64,000 nt of DNA, taken from assembly GCA_963731125.1 (NCBI GenBank), contig CAVSVP010000024.1, positions 62,001 through 126,000 of the forward strand. The letters run 5' to 3'. Each line of letters opens with the position of its first letter. Position 1 is the first letter of the stretch. Origin of the DNA: CAVSVP01 sp963731125 (lineage in GTDB: Bacteria > Pseudomonadota > Gammaproteobacteria > Competibacterales > Competibacteraceae). The translations under genes were made by a program, and so were the position numbers. Under the pieces are notes generated by a model. It worked only from the letters and a program-made list of their open reading frames with translations. It was not told where the DNA came from and made no database searches. Shown here one piece after another: positions 8,948 to 18,579 of this stretch.

Positions 8948-9090
8948 ATGGTCTTCCTGCAGTGATCTGCAAGGCATAGTGGGTATAATTTATCATTTGA
9001 CAAATGCTGGCTCGAATATTTCGGTACACCGGATACGATGTGTGTTTATAATAATAGTATCAATTACTTGTCGTGTAGGTTAAGTGGAGC

Positions 9091-10209
9091 ATGATCCCTA
9101 TGTGGCAGCGCCTTATTGCCCTGGTCATCAAGGAATTTCTGGCCTTGTTAAAGGACAAGCGAGGCCGGTTTGTCTTAATAGGTCCGCCTATCATACAGGT
9201 GCTGGTATTCGGCTATGCTGCGACTTTTGATCTTAACCGCGTACCTTATGCGGTGTACGACGAAGATCGTGGTGCGGCAGCCCGTCGTTTAGTGGCAGCC
9301 TTCCGCGGCTCGCCCAATTTCCGTGAAGTTGCCGCCATTGATCGCCAAGAGGGCATAGCTCCGCTGCTTGATGCTAAAACCGTATTACTGGTACTGCATA
9401 TCGGTCCCCGCTTCACGGACCGATTGCTGCTCGGGAAAAGCGCATCCTTGCAAGTGATCATCGATGGGCGCAATTCCAATACAGCGCTAGTCGTACTGAA
9501 CTATATCAACCGGATTATTTTTCAGTTTAATCAGGATTGGGCTGCGAGCCGCGGCTTACCAGGCCCGCCGGCTCGGCTTCAGGTACGCGCCTGGTTTAAT
9601 CCTAACTTGGAAAGTCGCTGGTTTATCGTGCCGGGGATCGTGGCCCTACTGATTCTGCTGGTTACCATGCTGGTGACCGCGCTTTCGGTAGCCCGAGAAC
9701 GGGAGCAGGGCACCTTGGAGCAGTTGCTGGTTACCCCTCTGCGGCCGCTGGAAATTCTTCTGGGTAAGGCTTTGCCGGGATTGATTATCGGACTCTTTGA
9801 GGCTACTGTCATTATTCTGGTGGCGGTATTCTGGTTCCAGATTCCCTTGCTCGGGAGTCTTGTCATGTTGTATATCGGCATCGTGTTGTTTTTGTTATCG
9901 GCCGTCGGTGTAGGTCTGTTGATTTCATCTCTGGCGCTGACGCAGCAGCAAGGCCTGCTGGGAGGATTTTTGTTTATGGTGCCGGCCGTTATTCTCTCCG
10001 GATTTGCCACGCCGATTGAAAATATGCCGCCTGCGGTGCAGGCACTCACCCTACTAAATCCTCTGCGTTATTTCTTGGTGATTGTGCGCGGCGTATTTCT
10101 GGAGGGAACTTCTTTCCGGCTGCTGCTGGATCAGTTCTGGCCCATGGCCGTCATCGGCATTGTCACTCTGGCCGTAGCGAGCCGGCTGTTTCGCCACCGG
10201 CTGGGCTAG
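9091..10209 (+). CDS. ABC-2 type transporter permease (second, YhhJ-like)
   Basis: This 372-aa permease has the same layout as the one at 5.3 kb: TM near residues 25-45, an extracytoplasmic domain (about 45-175), then about five TM helices with the conserved VARERE.GTLEQLLVTPLRP segment. It probably forms a heterodimer with the first permease. About 2.6 kb of antisense pseudogenes and an IS separate it from the rest of the operon, so it needs its own promoter or readthrough; TATAAT at 8984-8989 is a candidate -10. The start could be 9091 or ATG 9100 (GGAG lies 2 or 11 nt upstream respectively). Confidence 0.87.
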   Translation: MIPMWQRLIALVIKEFLALLKDKRGRFVLIGPPIIQVLVFGYAATFDLNRVPYAVYDEDRGAAARRLVAAFRGSPNFREVAAIDRQEGIAPLLDAKTVLLVLHIGPRFTDRLLLGKSASLQVIIDGRNSNTALVVLNYINRIIFQFNQDWAASRGLPGPPARLQVRAWFNPNLESRWFIVPGIVALLILLVTMLVTALSVAREREQGTLEQLLVTPLRPLEILLGKALPGLIIGLFEATVIILVAVFWFQIPLLGSLVMLYIGIVLFLLSAVGVGLLISSLALTQQQGLLGGFLFMVPAVILSGFATPIENMPPAVQALTLLNPLRYFLVIVRGVFLEGTSFRLLLDQFWPMAVIGIVTLAVASRLFRHRLG

Positions 10210-10253
10210 TGAACCTTTTCTTGTAAAGCCGCGAGTTGTCGTAAGCACGGATT

Positions 10254-12911
10254 TTACAAGACCAAGCTCACATGCATCACCTCAGGATCATCGGGATGAC
10301 TATCAATACTGAAACCCAGAGCCTGATTGAGCCTAAGCATGGATTCATTTTCCGGCAGAACCTCACCAAACACCTCCCGAATACCGCGCTGTCTGGCATA
10401 CTCAATAATTTTCTGCATCAACAGGAAACCCAACCCTAAACCTCTTAGGGTTGGGTCAAGCAGGATGGCGTATTCGGCCGTCTCAAGGTCGGGATCGGCA
10501 TAAAGGTTCACCACTCCCCAGATAGCAGTCTTACCGGCGACGCCCGGTTCGGTTAGTACAAAGGCCATATCTCGATCGTAGTCCAACTGGGTAAGCCGTG
10601 CTGCCATGGCGTGAGGGAGTTGTTTAAAGGGGTGGAAAAAGCGCAGGCGAATGTCCTCGGAAGGCAGGCGCTTTACCATGGTCTGCAGGGCCGGTTCGTC
10701 CTCGGGTAGGATAGGGCGCAGACACAGCCTACGGCTATCAGGCAGTGGGATAAGCTGTTCCCACTCCTTAGGGTAGGGGCGGATAGCCAGCCGCTCAGTG
10801 GCGCTATCGGTAGCCGGGGCGATCCGAATGCGGGCGCTCAGGGCCAGTATACCCTCGGCCGTGACCCACAGTGGGTTGATGTCTAGTTCCACAAGTTCGC
10901 CGAGGTCGATAACCATCTGCGAAACTTTGATCAGAGTAAGGGCGAGAGCGTCCAGATTCGCCGGTCGGCCCGGATTGTGACAGAGCAGGGCATAAAGACG
11001 GGTGCGAGACATCACTTCCCGAGCTAGGTGCATGTTAAGGGGGGGGAACGCATAAGCCGTATCGTTGATAACTCCAGCTTCAGTACCGCCATGGCCGAAG
11101 AATACTACAGGACCGGCCTTGAAATCGCGGCCGGTGCGCACGCCAATGGCAACTTCATAGGCACCGCGCCGAGCTAGCATGGGTTGCACGACAAAACCCT
11201 CCAAGGCGGCTTCGGGAGCCAAGGCGCAGACGCGCCGGAGCATGGCGGAGGCGGCCGTAAAGACTTCCTCGGAACCCTTCAGGGCCAGAGCTACGCCACC
11301 GACGTCGGAACGATGACGAATCGCAGGGGAGAGAATCTTGACAGCCACACTGCCGCCTAACCGGGTGGCCAGCAGCGCGGCATCATGGGGCGTGGCGGCA
11401 AAGTGGGTGTTGACCATGGGGATCTGATAGGCCTTGAGTAATTCGCTAGTTGCACTCACCTTTAGCTGATCTCGACCGGCGGCCAGCGCAGCGGTGATGA
11501 GCCGGCGAGCCGCCTCGGTATCCGGCGTGAACTCTTCAGGCAGCGACAACGGAGTCTCCATCAGCAGTTCCTGGTTACGGCGGTATTCCGTAATCTCAAG
11601 GAAAGCCTCCACGGCTTCGGTGGGGGTGCGGTAGAGAGGAATCCTGGCCTCCTGAAACCACTGTTGCAGCGACACATCTGGCGGTGAACCCACCCAACAG
11701 ACCAGCACCAGACGGTGATTGTGGGCGGTGCGCTCGGCCATAGCCCGGGCGCTTTCCCGATCCCGATCGGAAAACGTTGGAACATGCACAAGCAGAACAC
11801 TGTCAACCTCGGGATCGTTAAAGACCTGTTCCAGTGCATGATCGTATGCCGCAAAGCCGGCGCCGTCCCCTAAGTCCACCGGATTATCGGTATGGCTTCC
11901 GGACGCAACAAGACCGGCCAGTGCCGTGCGGGTAGCGGCGCTGAGCGGGGTAAGCGTCCCACCTGCTTGGCTCAGTCTGGCGCTGGCCAGTTGTATCATG
12001 CTGCGGCTGTTGCCCAGGATCAGTAGGTGATGCTTGCGAACAGGTTTAATGTAGGCTAAGGCTTTGACGGCATTGAACAGCTGTTCGAGAGTCTCGACGC
12101 GCAGAATGCCGGTACGCTGGGCGGCCGCATCATAAAGCGCCTCTTCTAGAGGCCCGCTGGCGTTGGCGCGGGGTTTTAGCGCAATAACGGGTTTCAGGCG
12201 TGCGGCAATGCGGGTCGCGGACATAAACTGGCGGGGCCGGTGGACACGCTCCACATACAGGAGAATCGCCTGGGTCTTAGGATCCTGAGCTAGATACTCA
12301 AGCACATCGCTACAGTCCACATCCACGGCCGTACCCAAGGAGATCAGATGGGAAAAGCCAATTGGGTAAGTATGGCTGGCCGCCCATCCGAGCATTGCGC
12401 GCATCAGCGAAGAAGATTGCGTCAACAGACTGATGGGGCCGGGGCGAAGTGCCACTCGGTTCAAAGTGGCATTAATGCCGTTGACGGGGATGACCATTCC
12501 CAGACGATCCGGTCCCAGGAGGCGTAACTGATGTGCTCTGGCTACCTCCATCAGCGCTGCTTTGAAGGCAGCGCCGGCGTCGGATCTGGTATCCAGGGGT
12601 TCGTGATTGAGTAATAGTACGGCCCGTGTGCCTTCGCTGCCTAATTTGCCAAGGTACATGGGGATTTCCAGCAGCGATGTAGTTAGTATGGCCAGATCCG
12701 GGACTTCTGGCAGATGGGCGACGTCCGGGTAAGCCAGTACTCCAGATACGGTATGGCGGTGGGGATTGACTGGTAATACCGGTCCTGTAAAGCCGGCATC
12801 GATTAGATTTCTAACCAGGGTAGCATCCTGGCTTTCCGCTTCTTTTCCCTGCCCGAGAACTGCGATTGAACGGGGATTAAACATAGACTTCAAGGTACGG
12901 ATTGTCATCAC
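10254..12911 (-). CDS. Bifunctional acyl-CoA synthetase (NDP-forming)-like / GNAT protein acetyltransferase (Pat-like)
   Basis: This 885-aa protein has the Pat/YfiQ layout. Residues 1-135 form a CoA-binding Rossmann domain (FNPRSIAVLGQGKE), 150-450 are succinyl-CoA-ligase-like flavodoxin domains, about 480-700 an ATP-grasp domain, and about 725-885 a GNAT domain with the acetyl-CoA loop LRGLGLGFLLM. Family members acetylate lysines of acyl-CoA synthetases such as Acs and so control carbon flux; whether the synthetase part is catalytic is unknown. The gene is convergent with the permease gene (44 bp apart). The start is ATG 12911 or 12908. Confidence 0.87.
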   Translation of the reverse strand: MMTIRTLKSMFNPRSIAVLGQGKEAESQDATLVRNLIDAGFTGPVLPVNPHRHTVSGVLAYPDVAHLPEVPDLAILTTSLLEIPMYLGKLGSEGTRAVLLLNHEPLDTRSDAGAAFKAALMEVARAHQLRLLGPDRLGMVIPVNGINATLNRVALRPGPISLLTQSSSLMRAMLGWAASHTYPIGFSHLISLGTAVDVDCSDVLEYLAQDPKTQAILLYVERVHRPRQFMSATRIAARLKPVIALKPRANASGPLEEALYDAAAQRTGILRVETLEQLFNAVKALAYIKPVRKHHLLILGNSRSMIQLASARLSQAGGTLTPLSAATRTALAGLVASGSHTDNPVDLGDGAGFAAYDHALEQVFNDPEVDSVLLVHVPTFSDRDRESARAMAERTAHNHRLVLVCWVGSPPDVSLQQWFQEARIPLYRTPTEAVEAFLEITEYRRNQELLMETPLSLPEEFTPDTEAARRLITAALAAGRDQLKVSATSELLKAYQIPMVNTHFAATPHDAALLATRLGGSVAVKILSPAIRHRSDVGGVALALKGSEEVFTAASAMLRRVCALAPEAALEGFVVQPMLARRGAYEVAIGVRTGRDFKAGPVVFFGHGGTEAGVINDTAYAFPPLNMHLAREVMSRTRLYALLCHNPGRPANLDALALTLIKVSQMVIDLGELVELDINPLWVTAEGILALSARIRIAPATDSATERLAIRPYPKEWEQLIPLPDSRRLCLRPILPEDEPALQTMVKRLPSEDIRLRFFHPFKQLPHAMAARLTQLDYDRDMAFVLTEPGVAGKTAIWGVVNLYADPDLETAEYAILLDPTLRGLGLGFLLMQKIIEYARQRGIREVFGEVLPENESMLRLNQALGFSIDSHPDDPEVMHVSLVL

Positions 12912-13642
12912 TTGATCCCTCCGCAGGGACCTTTTCCGAAGGGTTGTGGATTGCTACCTCCGGGTTTGCGTTTTTCCCTGCTGGCATTGGATATAGGATA
13001 GAACCACTTATCGAGGTGGGCACGAAATGCATATAAGCCTCCGCTTGACCTCTAAAATGCCATGCCACCTCTGACCTTAGCTTTATTCCCAATCGTGCAG
13101 GGTCCTGGCGCACCGTAATGTCTTATCATCGTTACATATTGAGTATTTTAACCGACTGATTTTATGTTATTAATTAAAAATCCATCGTACTTCTAACGAC
13201 TTTGTTACAGGTTGTCCATTCACCTTAAAAACAGTTTTATGAGTAAATGTAAGTTTTTGATCTAATTGATTTAGTCATTTAACAAATCACATCCTGAGCC
13301 AGTACGATTAACAAATTGTGTTCACTATGGCATAAAAACTTACCAGTTTTATTGATAAAAAAATAAAAAATAAAAATTTTTATTTTAAATCAGTGTCATA
13401 AATACAAGGCATGCTATTTGCTGACAATCTGTTAACGAATCATTTCATTGTAGAGTAAAAAACTGACTCGTTATCAAGCAATCGGGAGTAGGCGTATTTT
13501 TCAGGAATAATCTGCGTACATCGTCCATTAGAAAAAATAATACGTTAGGCAAGTTTTTTGTAAAAAGTTAGCAGTGCTTCCTTAAAAAAGGTTGGACAGT
13601 GCGCAAGCGTAATTTTCCAGTTTAGAATAGAGAGCAAATGAG
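12912..13642. other. Long intergenic region, AT-rich in its right two thirds
   Basis: I see no gene here. From about 13135 the sequence is very AT-rich, unlike its surroundings, and includes a 20-bp perfect palindrome AAAATAAAAATTTTTATTTT at 13367-13386 plus several A and T tracts. It could be a bent-DNA or H-NS-type region, or it could hold the promoter of the small membrane-protein gene that follows. Confidence 0.5.
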
Positions 13643-13969
13643 ATGCGGACACCACTAGTTTTTGCGGGATATATTGGGTTGGCACTGTTTCAGGTAACCG
13701 CCATTATGGCAGGTCTGGAAGACTGGATAGGACTCCATTGGATAATTGCCGTTCCGGTGGCATATTTCGTCGCATATATACCCTTTGTTGGCACATTGGT
13801 GGGAATTTTCGGCGCTATTACAGCGTGGAATCTATCTTTATTATCAGCAAGTGCTTTGTTCCTAGGCCCTTTTGCTGTGCTTGTGGTGCTCGGCATAGAA
13901 ACTGGCATGTTTACCAGTCCAGGCGAAAGGTCCGGAGGAAAAAGTTTATCGGTCAGTAACGTTTCGTAA
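13643..13969 (+). CDS. Small membrane protein of unknown function
   Basis: This 108-aa protein has about three hydrophobic helices (residues 5-25, 32-58, 62-90) and a short polar Ser/Gly-rich tail. The motif VAYFVAYIPFVGTLVGIFGAITAW is rich in small residues. I do not recognise a named family. It stands alone after the AT-rich region and is convergent with the alpha-galactosidase gene, whose stop is 30 bp away. Strong hydrophobic periodicity and the absence of a competing frame support it as real. Confidence 0.6.
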   Translation: MRTPLVFAGYIGLALFQVTAIMAGLEDWIGLHWIIAVPVAYFVAYIPFVGTLVGIFGAITAWNLSLLSASALFLGPFAVLVVLGIETGMFTSPGERSGGKSLSVSNVS

Positions 13970-13998
13970 AAGGTGCTATATTTCAGGAACTAACGTCC

Positions 13999-16146
13999 TT
14001 ATATCTGTTGCAGGTGCAAAAGCAGCGCTGTTTCCGGCGGCAGTATCGGCGTCTGCAGGCCGACATCGGCTAGGACAACCCCTGGAACGATCAGCTTTCC
14101 ATCTTTTAACGCTTGTAGACCCGGTGTGTCGAATGTCACCTCTGGCGGCAACGGGCCGGGCACCGCTAATCGATAGACCGCTCCTGGTTCGAGCCCCGGC
14201 AGGTAGACGGGCGGTGGTATGCGCAGCCGGGAAGCTCGCAACTGAACGACGGCAAACAAGGCTTCGTTCCTAGCGAGGGCGACGACGCCGTGTCCCCTGC
14301 GGCTGGTCAAAGGGCGAACTGACAGCTGATATGTCCGACCGTTGTGCAGGAGTGTCCGAAAACGCTTGTAGAGTCCAATCCAGTCCTTGAGCTCGACCTG
14401 ATCTTCGGTGCTCAGTGTACTAATATCCAGCTCTAACCCCAGGTGGCCAAACAGAGCGGTAGCGGCGCGAAAGGCAAGCGTATGGCGTCGATGGCTGATG
14501 TGGGCGGGGCTGGGGCCGATGTGGGCTCCCATAATTTCCGGCGGAAAGAAGCGGGAAAATCCCTGTTGAATCGTCTGCCGCTCCAGAGCGTCGTTGTTGT
14601 CGCTGGTCCAGATCCGGTGAGTGCGCTTCAGAATACCGTAATCCGCCCGTCCGGCTCCCGAGGCACAGGATTCGATCTCCACTGCGGGATGAGCCTTACG
14701 CAGGCGATCGATCAGTGCGTACAGCGCCAGCGTCTGGCGGTGATAAAGGGGCGCGCCATATTCACGACGGCCGCCCGCGGCCGCCAGGTCTCGGTTCATG
14801 TCCCATTTCAAATAAGCAATGGGATGATCGCTTAGCAGCTTGTCGATGGCCGCGAATAAATAGGCGAAGACCTCCTCATTGCTGAGATCCAGCACCAGCT
14901 GATGGCGGCCGGTTACCAACGGGCGGTCCATCAGCTGTAACGCCCAGTCCGGATGGGCACGGTACAGATCGCTATCAGCATTGACCATCTCCGGCTCGAC
15001 CCATAAACCAAACTGCATACCAAGGCTGCGCACGTAGTCCACCAGCGGTCCCAGACCCTGAGGATACTTTCTAGGATCGGGAACCCAGTCACCCAGGCCG
15101 GCGCGCTCATGAGCGCGGCCCTTGAACCAACCGTCATCCAGCACGAACCGCTCCACGCCCAACTCGGCCCCGCGGTGTGCCAGCTCCTTAAGGCGTTCTA
15201 AATCATGATCGAAATAGAACGCTTCCCAAGTATTAAGATGCACCGGCCGCGGCTTCATGGTGTTGCCAGGCCAGGTTAACAGCCGGTGGCGGACAAAGCG
15301 GTGAAAACTGTCCGTTAGCTCGTTAAGGCCAGCTGCCGAATAGGCTGCGTAGAGAGTGGGTGATGCGTAGCTTTGACCCCGGGCCAGAACCACCTCACCG
15401 GGCGCCAGCCATTCCCCTAGCTGGACGTTACGGGTACCTTCATTCAGACTTTCCACCAACAGCCGATGATTGCCGCTCCAGCCCAGATGAAAGCCATAGA
15501 CTTCTCCGGAATCGGCGGAGAAGCCTTCGGTGCCGACAAAGAGCTGCGGAAATGCATCGTGAGAAGTACGTCCACGCCGGTTTTCCCGGCTCCACGCGCC
15601 GACTCCCAGCGTCCGCCGGCGCTCCTGAAATTCCTGAGACCATTGGCCCTCGAAGTTTAGCACCTCGACACATCGCGGCGGAATCACGAAAACCCCCGCG
15701 GCACACCAGTCGAGCCGATAAGGTTCAGCACCCACGTTATGCAGCAGCGTGCGTCGGCATAGCACATCGGTCTCGGGGTCGAGAGTCATTTCCAGAGTCA
15801 GCTCCAACCCGGCAACCTCGTCTTGACAGTGGAGTTTAACGCTCTCTTTGGCAGTCTCCACATTGACCAGCTTGAAAAACGTCGCCCAGTCACGCCGGTC
15901 GCGGCAGCCCAGCAATCCCGGTGTACCGAACCAGCCGAAGCCAAACTCCGGCAACAGCGCCAGCGCCACGTTGCGGTCAAGCCCGGCTTTGGGCAGCGGG
16001 CGATCGATCACCTGGGGCAACACCGTCAAATCCAAGCCATCGGGCAATCGCCGCCCCCAATAGCGACACAGGGGTATACCCTCGCCTGAAGCATCGATGA
16101 TATAGCTGCTTTGATGACCATCAAGCCTCAGAAATCGGTTTTTCAT
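13999..16146 (-). CDS. Alpha-galactosidase, GH36 family
   Basis: This 715-aa protein matches glycoside hydrolase family 36, which removes terminal alpha-1,6-galactose from melibiose, raffinose and similar sugars. An N-terminal beta-sandwich (about 1-290) precedes the TIM barrel. The nucleophile is Asp449 in YLKWDMNRD, SCASGAGRADYG (493-504) shapes the galactose pocket, and Asp516 in WTSDNND is the acid/base. A C-terminal beta domain follows. No signal peptide is seen, so it should be cytoplasmic. It is transcribed divergently from galE across a 337-bp region and supplies galactose to the Leloir genes. Confidence 0.92.
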   Translation of the reverse strand: MKNRFLRLDGHQSSYIIDASGEGIPLCRYWGRRLPDGLDLTVLPQVIDRPLPKAGLDRNVALALLPEFGFGWFGTPGLLGCRDRRDWATFFKLVNVETAKESVKLHCQDEVAGLELTLEMTLDPETDVLCRRTLLHNVGAEPYRLDWCAAGVFVIPPRCVEVLNFEGQWSQEFQERRRTLGVGAWSRENRRGRTSHDAFPQLFVGTEGFSADSGEVYGFHLGWSGNHRLLVESLNEGTRNVQLGEWLAPGEVVLARGQSYASPTLYAAYSAAGLNELTDSFHRFVRHRLLTWPGNTMKPRPVHLNTWEAFYFDHDLERLKELAHRGAELGVERFVLDDGWFKGRAHERAGLGDWVPDPRKYPQGLGPLVDYVRSLGMQFGLWVEPEMVNADSDLYRAHPDWALQLMDRPLVTGRHQLVLDLSNEEVFAYLFAAIDKLLSDHPIAYLKWDMNRDLAAAGGRREYGAPLYHRQTLALYALIDRLRKAHPAVEIESCASGAGRADYGILKRTHRIWTSDNNDALERQTIQQGFSRFFPPEIMGAHIGPSPAHISHRRHTLAFRAATALFGHLGLELDISTLSTEDQVELKDWIGLYKRFRTLLHNGRTYQLSVRPLTSRRGHGVVALARNEALFAVVQLRASRLRIPPPVYLPGLEPGAVYRLAVPGPLPPEVTFDTPGLQALKDGKLIVPGVVLADVGLQTPILPPETALLLHLQQI

Positions 16147-16365
16147 CCTTCAGCGGCTTCCGTGGTCAGACTGGCGAGAAAGTGCTTGGCATATACAGCG
16201 TGCGTGAATATTTTCACTTTGTATTAAGACGATTTGTTGAAATGAATATGCCGAAACCTAATGTTTATTGGTAACCTGGATAGAGCGTTAGCGAAATCCG
16301 GGTTTATGGGTACTCACTTCCAGCACTACATTTTTAAACTGAGCTTTCGCATTTGAAAAAATGTA

Positions 16366-16457
16366 CTAGTATGAGTATCTAGTATGACAAGTAATATCTG
16401 TCAAGACATCCGGAAAACGCGCTTGACAAACGGAAAAACACGCAGTGCCGGGATGTC
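16366..16457. promoter_or_regulatory. Repeat-rich control region between alpha-galactosidase and galE
   Basis: Two direct copies of CTAGTATGA lie at 16366-16374 and 16379-16387 (13-bp spacing). TGTCAAG (16399-16405) and CTTGACA (16422-16428) form an inverted repeat. CGGAAAACGCG and CGGAAAAACACG repeat on either side of CTTGACA. TTGACA at 16423-16428 is a -35 candidate without a good -10. The divergent genes make this a likely operator region, but no regulator gene is nearby. Confidence 0.4.
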
Positions 16458-16483
16458 GTGTTAAGCAACAAGGGGTTTGAGTG

Positions 16484-17458
16484 ATGCGGATATTGATTGT
16501 TGGCGGGGGCGGCTATATTGGCTCGCATATGGTCAAGGTGCTCCGCCGTGAGGGATTTGAGGTGACGACTCTGGATAACTTTTCCACCGGCTACCGGGAC
16601 GCCGTTACCGGCGGGCAGTTGGTGGAAGGCGATATGGCTGACCGGAAATTGCTTGCTAAGGTATTTAGCGACAACCGCTTCGATGGGGTCATGCATTTCG
16701 CCGCTTATATCCAGGTTGGGGAATCGGTAGCGGATCCCGCGAAGTATTACCGCAACAATATGACCCATACCCAAAACCTGCTCGATGCCATGATCGCGCA
16801 CGGCGTCCGTTATTTCATTTTTTCCTCCACGGCGGCGATCTTTGGCGAACCTTTACGCATTCCCATCGACGAAACGCATCCCAAACATCCCATTAATCCC
16901 TATGGCCGCACCAAATGGATGGTGGAACAGATGCTGAGGGACTACGACACGGCCTATGGCCTAAAATCGGTTTGTCTGCGCTACTTCAATGCCGCAGGCG
17001 CCGATCCGGAGGGTGAGATCGGCGAGCGCCACGATCCCGAAACCCATCTTATTCCTTTAATCCTGCAAGCGGCTTCCGGACGGCGCTCCTCTGTCACCGT
17101 ATTCGGGACCGACTACAAGACGCCCGACGGCACCTGCATCCGCGACTATATCCATGTCAATGATCTCTGTGAGGTACACCTACTGGCCCTACAATGGCTC
17201 TGGCGGGACAATACCAGCGCTGCCCTCAATTTGGGCAACGGCAGTGGCTTTTCCGTGCAGGAGGTTATCGAGACGGCCAAACGGGTCGTTGGCCATGACA
17301 TCCCGGTCGTTTACGGCGAGCGCCGCGCCGGCGATCCTGCCCGGCTGGTAGCGGACTCGGCCCGTGCCCGCCGAGAGCTTGGTTGGCAGCCCCGCTATGC
17401 CGATCTGGGCACCATTATCGAGCATGCCTGGCGCTGGGAAAGCCGGATTTCGCAATAA
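16484..17458 (+). CDS. galE: UDP-glucose 4-epimerase
   Basis: This 324-aa short-chain dehydrogenase-fold epimerase interconverts UDP-galactose and UDP-glucose with bound NAD. The N-terminal glycine motif is GGGGYIGSH (7-15). SST (114-116) and the catalytic Tyr140-x3-Lys144 (PYGRTK) are present, and length and C-terminal sugar-binding motifs fit GalE. I choose ATG 16484 over GTG 16481 because AAGGGG lies 8 nt upstream. It is the first gene of galE-galT-galK, all closely spaced on the plus strand. Confidence 0.94.
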   Translation: MRILIVGGGGYIGSHMVKVLRREGFEVTTLDNFSTGYRDAVTGGQLVEGDMADRKLLAKVFSDNRFDGVMHFAAYIQVGESVADPAKYYRNNMTHTQNLLDAMIAHGVRYFIFSSTAAIFGEPLRIPIDETHPKHPINPYGRTKWMVEQMLRDYDTAYGLKSVCLRYFNAAGADPEGEIGERHDPETHLIPLILQAASGRRSSVTVFGTDYKTPDGTCIRDYIHVNDLCEVHLLALQWLWRDNTSAALNLGNGSGFSVQEVIETAKRVVGHDIPVVYGERRAGDPARLVADSARARRELGWQPRYADLGTIIEHAWRWESRISQ

Positions 17459-17483
17459 CCTCACCGAGCCGGAGTGTTGCACC

Positions 17484-18530
17484 ATGGCAGACTTTAATTT
17501 GACCGGTCACCCCCACCGCCGCTACAATCCCCTCAGCGGCGAATGGGTCTTAGTTTCTCCGCACCGGACCCAACGCCCCTGGCAGGGGCAGGTAGAGGAT
17601 GCCGCTCAGGAAACCCGGCCTGTCCATGATCCCCAGTGCTATCTCTGTCCCGGCAATAGCCGCGCCGGCGGCGTAACCAACCCGGATTACCGGGACACCT
17701 TGGTTTTCGACAACGACTTTAGCGCCCTGCTGCCGGCTATCCCGGGCGGCGAGCTGAACACCGTTGATCTGCTGATCGCCCGTTCCGACCGCGGCATTTG
17801 CCGGGTGATTTGTTTCTCGCCGCGCCATGATCTTACCCTATCCGAGATGGAGGTGGCCGCCATCCGGCGGGTTGTAGAGCTATGGACCCAACAGTACGAG
17901 GAGCTGGGCAGCAGGGACTTTATCAACCATGTGCAGATCTTCGAGAACAAGGGCCAGGTCATGGGCTGCAGCAACCCCCATCCCCATGGCCAGATCTGGG
18001 CGGAGCAGGCGATTCCCAACGAACCGGCCAAGGAACTGGCCCATATGACCCAGTACCGGGAGCGCAAAAGCGCTACCCTGTTAAGCGATTATCTGCGGCT
18101 GGAACTAAAAACCGGCGAGCGCATTGTCTGCGGCAACGAGCATTTTGTTGCGCTGGTACCCTTCTGGGCAATCTGGCCGTTCGAGACGATAGTCCTGTGC
18201 CGCCGCCGGGTCGCCAGCCTCAGCGATATGAACGACGCCGAAAAAGACGCCCTGGCGGATATCCTAAAGCGGCTTACGACCCGCTACGATAACCTGTTCC
18301 GCACTTCGTTTCCCTATTCGGCGGGTCTCCATCAGGCGCCGACCGATGGTCAGCCGCATCCGGAATGGGATTTTCATATCCACTTCTATCCGCCGCTGTT
18401 ACGTTCAGCGACCATCAAGAAATTTATGGTGGGTTATGAGCTGCTGACTAATCCACAGCGGGATATTACCCCGGAATTCAGTGCCGAACGCTTGCGGTCT
18501 TTAGCGGAAGTCCACTACAAGAGTCAATAA
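17484..18530 (+). CDS. galT: Galactose-1-phosphate uridylyltransferase
   Basis: This 348-aa enzyme exchanges UMP between UDP-glucose and galactose-1-phosphate. The active-site motif is NPHPHGQ (165-171), with His168 as the uridylyl-accepting nucleophile. CYLCPG (Cys52, Cys55) belongs to the metal site of family I GalT. ATG 17484 has GGAG 9 nt upstream; a longer in-frame reading that overlaps galE (17364) is not supported. It lies 25 bp after galE and 49 bp before galK. Confidence 0.94.
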   Translation: MADFNLTGHPHRRYNPLSGEWVLVSPHRTQRPWQGQVEDAAQETRPVHDPQCYLCPGNSRAGGVTNPDYRDTLVFDNDFSALLPAIPGGELNTVDLLIARSDRGICRVICFSPRHDLTLSEMEVAAIRRVVELWTQQYEELGSRDFINHVQIFENKGQVMGCSNPHPHGQIWAEQAIPNEPAKELAHMTQYRERKSATLLSDYLRLELKTGERIVCGNEHFVALVPFWAIWPFETIVLCRRRVASLSDMNDAEKDALADILKRLTTRYDNLFRTSFPYSAGLHQAPTDGQPHPEWDFHIHFYPPLLRSATIKKFMVGYELLTNPQRDITPEFSAERLRSLAEVHYKSQ

Positions 18531-18579
18531 TCACCATTCCCTTTTCTCCTCAGAGGAGAGGGTCAGAGTGAGGGGATAA

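Noticed and set aside
12877..13113. 78-codon minus-strand frame before the acetyltransferase gene
   Set aside because: It overlaps the acetyltransferase start in a different frame and shows no conserved features.
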